From contig CALAQQ010000019.1 in NCBI GenBank assembly GCA_937888485.1, positions 1-6,801 on the forward strand: a stretch of DNA of 6,801 bases. The letters are read 5' to 3'. Below the pieces are notes generated by a model. It saw nothing but the letters and a program-made list of their open reading frames with translations, made no database searches and was not told the origin of the DNA. Below are positions 1 to 4,540 of this stretch, in pieces (position 1 is the stretch's first letter; every line of letters starts with the position of its first letter). Source of the stretch: an uncultured Clostridia bacterium. GTDB lineage: Bacteria; Bacillota; Clostridia; Oscillospirales; Acutalibacteraceae. A program made the translations under genes and the position numbers.

Positions 1-27
1 TAATATGTTATTTTAGAATTGTAAAAT

Positions 28-35
28 AAAGGAGG
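28..35 (+). promoter_or_regulatory. Ribosome binding site of the GPH transporter
   Basis: AAAGGAGG lies 7 nt before the ATG at 43 and is a near-perfect Shine-Dalgarno. It favours the start at 43 over the in-frame ATG at 52. The 27 bases to its left are AT-rich and show no promoter I can defend, so the true promoter or an upstream operon partner probably lies outside the window. Confidence 0.85.
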
Positions 36-42
36 CGACCTT

Positions 43-1545
43 ATGGCTGAAATGACTGCGATTCAAGAAAATAGTAATACAAATCAAACCGGCTCAGCAA
101 AACTTATGTCCAACAGCAGAAGATATGTCGGCTCAAAAGAATCGTTGGCATATGTTGTTTACGATATTTCACAAAGCTACAACATAAATAAATATCAGGA
201 TATTTTCATAACCGATGTTGTTAAAATCGGTCTCAGCTTTCAGACAATAGTCACTTTCGTCATCGGAATATGGGATGTTATAAACGACGTATTCCTTGCC
301 GCAATCGTTGACAAAACAAGAACAAGATTCGGCAAGTTCAGACCGTGGCTCTTTATTTGCTCGGGACCCGGCTATCTGTTATCACTTGTATATTGGCTTT
401 TGCCCATTATATTTGCCGCTACCGACCCTTACCATGCGGGCAAGCTTGCATTTTATATGATTTTTCAGTTGATAAGCAACCTTAACGGTTCACTTGCAAC
501 CATTTCAAGAACAGGTATGCTTTCAACAATAACACCGAATGTTATTGAGAGAACAAGGCTCATCACGCAGGCGAGTCTTTTTTCCGGTTTTATTGAAAAA
601 TGGCCCGAAATATTCATGGGACTTCTCATTGACCTTATCAATCACGGCACACTTAAAATACAAATGAGAACTCTTTATGTTACGGCAGGTATTTTTACGT
701 CATCAGTTGCTGCTGCAATGGGTCTGTTCTTCGTGTTTACCGCTAAGGAAAGAGTTGCTCAGAGAGTTGAAAAACCGAGCGTTATTCAAGGAATCAAATC
801 GATTATGAACAACAAGCCGTTGCTGATTCTTACAATTACCGATTTCCTTACGGCATTCGGTATGAATACGGGAATGAATTATTACTACATAAACGTTCTC
901 GGTCTTGCTTCCATGACAACAATCGTAGGTATTCCCGGCGCGTTTGTTTCGCCTACCAGCTATGCATTTGTAACAAAGGCAAGAGAAAGGTTTTCAACAA
1001 GAACTCTCTGGATTTTCAGTTCTCACTTCGGTGATTTCCTGATGATTTTCGTTTATCTTATTGGCTCGATAAACAAGAACTACAAAAAGCTTGGGGCTAT
1101 GATACCTGCATTTATGATAAGAGAAACGATATGGATGACCTGCTGGGGACTTATGAACGTTATCCCTGAAGAAATGCGTAACGAAACCATTGACTACGGT
1201 GAATGGAAAAACGGCTACAGAACAGAAGGTATGACGGGCGTTGCCAAGGATCTTGCAAGAAAACTTGTCGGAACTCTCGGTGCATCCATAAAAGCTTTTA
1301 TTTTAAGCAAAATCGGTTATGTTGAAGGCGCAGGATACGGCAACCAGACCGAACGCACAGAATATCTTCTTTTTATGATGTGTACGCTGCTTCCTACAGT
1401 TACAAGCGTTTTCGGTCTGATACCCAAATTCTTCTATGATCTTTCAGGTGAGAAGAAAGAGAGAATGTATCAGGAACTTGCTGAACGCCGCAGAAGCATT
1501 ATTACCCAGATGAATGAAATTAACTCGGATGATAATGACGGTTAA
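43..1545 (+). CDS. GPH-family (MelB-like) sugar:cation symporter, MFS fold
   Basis: A 500-residue inner-membrane transporter of the glycoside-pentoside-hexuronide:cation symporter family, which imports sugars or glycosides with Na+ or H+. The family signature after the first helices is clear: WDVINDVF (77-84) followed by DKTRTRFGKFRPW (90-102), the cytoplasmic loop 2-3 motif. A second signature, IDYGEWKNGYRTEG (383-396), matches the DYGEW..G.R.EG loop of the C-terminal half. About 11-12 hydrophobic segments are visible, for example near 66-89, 103-124, 135-160, 211-232, 258-282, 322-342 and 441-463. Length is slightly above the usual 450-480, through a polar N-terminal extension (1-27) and a charged tail (468-500). 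The start is supported by AAAGGAGG. The substrate cannot be read from sequence. The downstream beta-helix enzyme suggests an oligo- or monosaccharide, but the intervening genes weaken that link. The family is firm, the substrate unknown. Confidence 0.9.
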   Translation: MAEMTAIQENSNTNQTGSAKLMSNSRRYVGSKESLAYVVYDISQSYNINKYQDIFITDVVKIGLSFQTIVTFVIGIWDVINDVFLAAIVDKTRTRFGKFRPWLFICSGPGYLLSLVYWLLPIIFAATDPYHAGKLAFYMIFQLISNLNGSLATISRTGMLSTITPNVIERTRLITQASLFSGFIEKWPEIFMGLLIDLINHGTLKIQMRTLYVTAGIFTSSVAAAMGLFFVFTAKERVAQRVEKPSVIQGIKSIMNNKPLLILTITDFLTAFGMNTGMNYYYINVLGLASMTTIVGIPGAFVSPTSYAFVTKARERFSTRTLWIFSSHFGDFLMIFVYLIGSINKNYKKLGAMIPAFMIRETIWMTCWGLMNVIPEEMRNETIDYGEWKNGYRTEGMTGVAKDLARKLVGTLGASIKAFILSKIGYVEGAGYGNQTERTEYLLFMMCTLLPTVTSVFGLIPKFFYDLSGEKKERMYQELAERRRSIITQMNEINSDDNDG

Positions 1546-1580
1546 GCATCAGGAATAAATTCCGATTTATCGTTAACCGT
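1538..1580 (+). other. Two-part stem-loop overlapping the transporter stop codon
   Basis: ACGGTTAA (1538-1545, containing the TAA stop) is perfectly complementary to TTAACCGT (1573-1580). Inside lies a second stem, ATAAAT (1555-1560) with ATTTAT (1565-1570), closing a TCCG loop. An A-rich run follows, not a U-tract, so this is not a normal intrinsic terminator. It could stabilise the 3' end of the transporter message or separate it from the EFR1 gene. The stems are AT-rich and the function is unproven. Confidence 0.35.
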
Positions 1581-1619
1581 TAAAAAATAACCCCTGCATC
1601 AGAAGAAAGGAATTAATCC

Positions 1620-2375
1620 ATGTTAAAAGCAGTTGATTTTTATTATTTCAGCCCCACAGGTGGCACAGAAAAAGCGGGAAGAGCCATTGCATCTGCCGTT
1701 GCAGAAACGGTCAATGCAATCAATCTTTCGGATAAAGCCGTCAGAAATCCTTCTTCGGATGTGATTGTTGTGGCAGCTCCCGTATTCAGCGGAAGAATTC
1801 CTGCAATCGTGGCTGACAAAATGGCAACACTTAACGGCGAAGGAAAGAAAGCGATTACGGCTGTTGTTTACGGTGTAAGAGCTTATGAGGATGCTTTGCT
1901 TGAACTGAACAACATTATGAAAAGCAGCGGCTTTGAGGTTATAGCATCTGCAGCTTTGGTTGCACAGCATTCTATTGTTCCCGAAGTCGGTGCAGGCAGA
2001 CCCGATCAGGCGGATATTGAAGAAATACAGCAATTTGCAAAGAATGTTTTGAATGCAATTGAAGAAGGCAAGACGGGAACTGTAACCGTTCCCGGAAACT
2101 ATCCGTACAAGGAAGTCAAAAAAGGCTCGGCTACCCCTGTATCGCTCGCAAATTGCAACGGTTGCGGTCACTGTGCTTCTGTATGCCCCACCGAAGCCGT
2201 CACAATAGCGGATAAAGAAGTTTTAACCGACGCTGATAAATGTATAATGTGTATGACCTGCGTTGCCAAATGCCCTGCACAGTCCCGTGTTTTACCGCCA
2301 CCGATTCAGGAAGGATTAACGCAGAAGTTAAGCATATTCAAAGAGGTGCACAGGGAAAACAAGTTTTATTTATAA
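1620..2375 (+). CDS. EFR1-family protein: flavodoxin-like domain plus two [4Fe-4S] ferredoxin motifs
   Basis: A 251-residue soluble redox protein. The N-terminus is flavodoxin-like: a beta-strand (VDFYYF, 5-10) runs into the phosphate-loop motif SPTGGT (11-16), and APVFSGRIP (53-61) and VVYGVRAYEDAL (82-93) are the later flavin-edge loops typical of the EFR1 ferredoxin family. The C-terminus carries two four-cysteine motifs, C179-x2-C182-x2-C185-x3-C189-P and C208-x2-C211-x2-C214-x3-C218-P, each expected to bind one [4Fe-4S] cluster. The family is presumed to shuttle electrons; the partner and physiological reaction are not known from sequence. The start is supported by AAGAAAGGAA at 1603-1612, with 9 nt between its AGG and the ATG. 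It lies 74 bp after the transporter on the same strand with no clear terminator between, so co-transcription is possible. The C-terminus (about 225-251) is proline-led and lacks recognisable motifs. The family call is firm; the role is open. Confidence 0.9.
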   Translation: MLKAVDFYYFSPTGGTEKAGRAIASAVAETVNAINLSDKAVRNPSSDVIVVAAPVFSGRIPAIVADKMATLNGEGKKAITAVVYGVRAYEDALLELNNIMKSSGFEVIASAALVAQHSIVPEVGAGRPDQADIEEIQQFAKNVLNAIEEGKTGTVTVPGNYPYKEVKKGSATPVSLANCNGCGHCASVCPTEAVTIADKEVLTDADKCIMCMTCVAKCPAQSRVLPPPIQEGLTQKLSIFKEVHRENKFYL

Positions 2376-2434
2376 TAATCGCTTGGTTTGATTGTTTTCG
2401 CTTTGCAACGTATAAAAATTATATCTTATAACAC

Positions 2435-2467
2435 ACAAGCTCCGCAGGAAAACTCTGCGGAGCTTGT
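2435..2467. terminator. 13-bp hairpin between convergent genes, probable bidirectional terminator
   Basis: ACAAGCTCCGCAG (2435-2447) and CTGCGGAGCTTGT (2455-2467) form a perfect 13-bp GC-containing stem with a 7-nt loop (GAAAACT). It lies 60 bp after the EFR1 stop on the + strand and 39 bp after the DUF6809-like stop on the minus strand. Reading minus, the stem is followed by an AT-rich stretch ending in TTTTT (2416-2420). Reading plus, only TTAT follows, so the + strand U-tract is poor. A shared terminator for the two converging genes is the simplest reading. Confidence 0.7.
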
Positions 2468-2505
2468 TATGTCATGACCCTCGAAACGAAAGGAGGAGGA
2501 AAGTA

Positions 2506-2769
2506 TCATCTGAATGTATCGTGTGCACATTTTTCGCCGAGACGAAAACCGGAAATGAAAGCATCGGTGAGACTGCGGGCTGTTAATTCAATGTATTTAT
2601 CCGTGTATTTCAGAAACAACGCTTTTTCATCACCTGTCAGCTTATCTGAAATCTGCTTTTCAAGTTCAGTCAGATCGTTCAGTTTCTTCTTCAATTCCGC
2701 ACCGAATTCTGGGTTATATGCCTGTGCATCAATGTTTCCGTAATATAAATCCTCTATAAATCCCGCCAT
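2506..2769 (-). CDS. DUF6809-like small protein
   Basis: An 87-residue protein of unknown function that I recognise as resembling the DUF6809 family, small proteins common in Bacillota and often found beside mobile-element genes. The features that match are the N-terminal LYYGNI (8-13), a charged helical middle (about 22-64, containing KLTGDEKALF) and the C-terminal F.SGFRLG box (71-78). It has no signal peptide, membrane segment or zinc motif, and is probably all-helical and cytoplasmic. The start at 2769 is supported by AAAGAGG (2775-2781 on the minus strand), 5 nt before the ATG. It is divergent from the excisionase gene and shares the 178-bp control region with it, and it converges on EFR1. 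No function is assigned; association with the xis/int pair suggests a passenger or accessory gene of the element. The opposite strand is also open here, but this frame is the one with the RBS and the family match. Confidence 0.75.
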   Translation of the reverse strand: MAGFIEDLYYGNIDAQAYNPEFGAELKKKLNDLTELEKQISDKLTGDEKALFLKYTDKYIELTARSLTDAFISGFRLGEKCAHDTFR

Positions 2770-2805
2770 AAAAACCTCTTTCCGTTACTTCGTTTTCTGT
2801 ATATC

Positions 2806-2834
2806 ATTTTAGCAGAAATCAGATGTCACGTCAC
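2806..2834 (-). promoter_or_regulatory. Candidate extended -10 promoter for the DUF6809-like gene
   Basis: Reading the minus strand, GTGACG (2829-2834) matches the -35 consensus at 4 of 6 positions. After a 17-nt spacer comes TAAAAT (2806-2811), matching the -10 at 5 of 6 and preceded by TGC, giving an extended -10. The ATG is 36 bases further on, at 2769. The -35 overlaps a tandem GTCACGTCAC on the + strand (2825-2834). The prediction is by eye only. Confidence 0.45.
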
Positions 2835-2839
2835 GTTCT

Positions 2840-2852
2840 AAAGCGCACAAAA
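2840..2852 (+). repeat. 13-bp direct repeat, copy 1 (AAAGCGCACAAAA)
   Basis: An exact copy of the sequence at 2884-2896, 44 bp away start to start. It lies just outside the candidate DUF6809 -35 box, in the divergent control region of the integration module. It could be an operator or an excisionase/integrase binding site; nothing in the sequence decides which. Confidence 0.7.
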
Positions 2853-2883
2853 ATATATTCTCTTATAAATCAACCCTCGCGTA

Positions 2884-2896
2884 AAAGCGCACAAAA
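2884..2896 (+). repeat. 13-bp direct repeat, copy 2 (AAAGCGCACAAAA)
   Basis: The second exact copy. Its last four bases form the start of the 5' arm of the terminator at 2893-2921, so a protein bound here would touch the DNA that encodes the hairpin. Confidence 0.7.
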
Positions 2897-2921
2897 GCCC
2901 GTCATTGTGACGGGCTTTTTT
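2893..2921 (+). terminator. Strong intrinsic terminator just before the excisionase RBS
   Basis: AAAAGCCCGTCA (2893-2904) pairs perfectly with TGACGGGCTTTT (2908-2919) around a 3-nt loop, and the run of T continues to 2921. This is a textbook rho-independent terminator on the + strand. No + strand gene ends just before it: the nearest stops at 2375 and has its own hairpin. Only 11 nt separate its T-run from the xis Shine-Dalgarno. It therefore acts either as a leader attenuator of xis-int or as an insulator that blocks read-through into them. Confidence 0.85.
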
Positions 2922-2932
2922 ATCTTAATTTG

Positions 2933-2938
2933 AAGGAG
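2933..2938 (+). promoter_or_regulatory. Ribosome binding site that sets the excisionase start
   Basis: AAGGAG lies 9 nt before the ATG at 2948. The frame is also open from a TTG at 2930, but that codon precedes this RBS and has none of its own. The ATG is therefore the start, shortening the longest open frame by six residues. Confidence 0.85.
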
Positions 2939-2947
2939 ATTGAATTT

Positions 2948-3166
2948 ATGTTAAATAATAATCCGAATAACAGAATCCCAAAGATGAGAACCATATCTGC
3001 GGCAATCAACGAAATAAAAGGAATCGATCCCAATACCTGTTTCACAGAACACACACTTCGCAAAGCAGTTGTGACAAAGGTTATTCCGTCCGTTAAGGCG
3101 GGAAAGAAGTATCTTGTTGATATGGATGCCGTTTATGCATACCTTGACAACTTCCTGGCGGCATAA
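2948..3166 (+). CDS. xis: Excisionase-like small winged-HTH DNA-binding protein
   Basis: A 72-residue basic DNA-binding protein of the kind that precedes Tn916-like integrases in Clostridia. Excisionases bend DNA at the attachment-site arms and steer the recombinase towards excision. The pattern is MRTISAAINEI (13-23), then FTEHTLRKAVVTKVIPSVKAGKK (32-54), then YLVDMDAVYAYL (55-66). It follows the family layout: a helix-turn-helix, a basic wing around IPSVKAGKKYLV, and a closing helix. Length is close to that of other excisionases of this type (about 65-75). It lies 44 bp upstream of the integrase on the same strand, presumably in one operon, and 26 bp after a strong terminator. It could instead be a repressor or a MerR-like regulator of the element; position favours excisionase. 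The symbol is by role, not by close homology that I could test. Confidence 0.7.
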   Translation: MLNNNPNNRIPKMRTISAAINEIKGIDPNTCFTEHTLRKAVVTKVIPSVKAGKKYLVDMDAVYAYLDNFLAA

Positions 3167-3210
3167 AATCATTGAATCAATAATCTGAATTAAGAAAGGA
3201 ATAAAAAATT

Positions 3211-4416
3211 ATGTTTTTACCCGATGTTAATATCCCCAACGTTGATAAGAGAGGCAACAGCTACCGCATCAGAGTTTCCGACGGTTACAGTTCAAACGGC
3301 AAACAGAAATTCATAACAATGACCTGGCATCCAGAAGAGGGAATGTCCAAAAATCAAATAGAAAAAGAACTTCGCAGACAGGTTGTTCTTTTTACAGAAC
3401 AGGTCAAGAAGGGAAAGGTTGTCAATAGAAAAATCCGCTTTGAAGAAGCGTTCGATGAATGGATTGCTTTCGCTGAAGAAATGAATATTATTACTCATGC
3501 CTCTGCAAAAAGATATAAAACCTGCAGACCGCGTCTTGTTGAAGAGTTAGGGCATTACTATTTGTCTGACCTCAGAAAAAAGGATATACAGGCATTTATC
3601 AAGAAGATAGGCACCGGCGACAAGAAGAATAAGGGTGCTTCTGAGAAATCTCAAGAAAATTATAAAACAGTTATATCCAATACATACAAATATGCAATTG
3701 ACAATGAATATGTTTTTGAAAACCCCTGCAAAGATATTAAAATCGTCAAAAAGGAGACCAAACCCAGACAGAAATACACGGTAGAAGAAGTTCAGACAAT
3801 CCTCAATCTGATGGCAGACGAACCTTTGAAATATTTTGTATTTCACATTTTGGCTTTTTTCTGCGGTTTCAGATGCGGAGAAATGTTGGGGCTTGAATGG
3901 AAGGACATTTCTTTTGAAGAAAGAAAAATAAGAATCAAAAGAGCTTCTCTTTATGCAAACGATATCGGTACATATACCTCCACTCCCAAGACGGTCGGTT
4001 CAAGAAGAACAGTTGTTGTTTCAGATGACGTTATTGGTTTGCTGAAACGATATAAAGCCGAACAGGATGAATACAAGAAGATGCTCGGCGATGCATGGAT
4101 TGAGAATGACCGCCTTTTCACACAATGGAACGGAGCACCTATGGGTACAAGCACACCACTCAATTGGTACAGAGAGTTCTGCAAGAAAAATAATATCAGA
4201 TATCTTTGTACTCACTGCTGCAGACATTTCAACATCTCGCTGATGATAAAAAATCATGTCGACGTTGTTTCGGTTTCGGCAGCGGCGGGTCATAAGGATG
4301 TTACAACCACTCTTAATATCTATGCCGAAGAATTTGAAGAGGCAAACGCAGCAAGTGTAGAAACAATTTCAAGCTGCATATCAATTCCTTTAGGAAACAA
4401 AATAACAGAGGATTAA
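3211..4416 (+). CDS. int: Tn916-type tyrosine recombinase/integrase
   Basis: A 401-residue site-specific recombinase that integrates and excises the element through a covalent phosphotyrosine intermediate. Domains in order: an N-terminal arm-binding (AP2-like) region (about 10-70, with RGNSYRIRVS, 14-23); a SAM-like core-binding domain (about 75-185, containing FEEAFDEWI and LRKKDIQAFI); and the catalytic domain (about 186-378). All six catalytic residues are visible: R221 in GFRCGEMLGLEW, K260 in STPK, H335 and R338 in THCCRH, H361 in AAGHKDVTTT, and nucleophile Y371 in LNIYAE. The box H-C-C-R is slightly off the usual H-D-L-R, but the catalytic H and R are kept. Length is normal for the Tn916/phage class and there is no frameshift, so the enzyme appears intact. 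The start has AGAAAGGA (3193-3200) 10 nt upstream. It is likely co-transcribed with xis. Its 3' end faces the bidirectional terminator at 4499-4534. Confidence 0.93.
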   Translation: MFLPDVNIPNVDKRGNSYRIRVSDGYSSNGKQKFITMTWHPEEGMSKNQIEKELRRQVVLFTEQVKKGKVVNRKIRFEEAFDEWIAFAEEMNIITHASAKRYKTCRPRLVEELGHYYLSDLRKKDIQAFIKKIGTGDKKNKGASEKSQENYKTVISNTYKYAIDNEYVFENPCKDIKIVKKETKPRQKYTVEEVQTILNLMADEPLKYFVFHILAFFCGFRCGEMLGLEWKDISFEERKIRIKRASLYANDIGTYTSTPKTVGSRRTVVVSDDVIGLLKRYKAEQDEYKKMLGDAWIENDRLFTQWNGAPMGTSTPLNWYREFCKKNNIRYLCTHCCRHFNISLMIKNHVDVVSVSAAAGHKDVTTTLNIYAEEFEEANAASVETISSCISIPLGNKITED

Positions 4417-4431
4417 TGAGAAAGGACCTTG

Positions 4432-4443
4432 CACAAGCTTGTG
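4432..4443. repeat. 12-bp perfect palindrome CACAAGCTTGTG after int
   Basis: The palindrome begins 15 bp after the int stop. Its left half (CACAAGCT) recurs at 2434-2441 and its AGCTTGT recurs at 2461-2467, in the hairpin on the other side of the module. It could be part of an integrase core or attachment site, or just a small hairpin. The shared strings are short. Confidence 0.4.
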
Positions 4444-4498
4444 TTATGATAAAATTTGTTCAGACCAAATAAGAATTTACAGAACTGAATATATCAAA

Positions 4499-4534
4499 AA
4501 AGGAACTGACCAAAAATCAGTTCCTTTCTCTTTT
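4499..4534. terminator. Bidirectional intrinsic terminator between int and the beta-helix gene
   Basis: AAAGGAACTGA (4499-4509) and TCAGTTCCTTT (4517-4527) form an 11-bp stem with a 7-nt loop. On the + strand it is followed by CTCTTTT. On the minus strand the stem end and its continuation give TTTTTT (4496-4501). It serves both converging genes and lies 6 bp beyond the stop of the beta-helix gene. The 5' sequence GAGAAAGGA (4418-4426) could alternatively pair with TCCTTTCTC (4522-4530). Confidence 0.85.
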
Positions 4535-4540
4535 ATAGAA

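Noticed and set aside
1623..2171. 182-codon open frame on the minus strand inside EFR1
   Set aside because: It is antisense to a gene with clear cysteine motifs and an RBS. Its product is rich in Cys, Arg and Asn without any domain pattern, as expected of a shadow frame.
2240..2431. 63-codon frame overlapping the end of EFR1
   Set aside because: It is out of frame within the second ferredoxin motif, with no RBS or recognisable sequence.
2514..2558. 14-codon + strand mini-ORF after the AGGAGG run at 2491
   Set aside because: The spacing from SD to ATG is about 14-17 nt, too long, and it overlaps the DUF6809-like coding end. No support beyond an ATG.
2474..2743. 89-codon + strand frame opposite the DUF6809-like gene, preceded in part by AAAGGAGGAGG
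   Set aside because: The purine-rich stretch lies inside the frame, after its ATG, so it is not its RBS. The minus-strand product has family motifs and its own RBS.
2846..2869. TATATT and TATAAA as -10 boxes of a + strand promoter for xis
   Set aside because: Neither has a believable -35 at 16-18 nt, and AT-rich hexamers are common here. I do not assign a promoter to xis-int.
4463..4514. Short direct repeats GAACTGA (4482, 4503) and GACCAAA (4463, 4508) after int, as integrase arm sites
   Set aside because: Seven-base matches are expected by chance in this composition, and two of them lie within the terminator hairpin.
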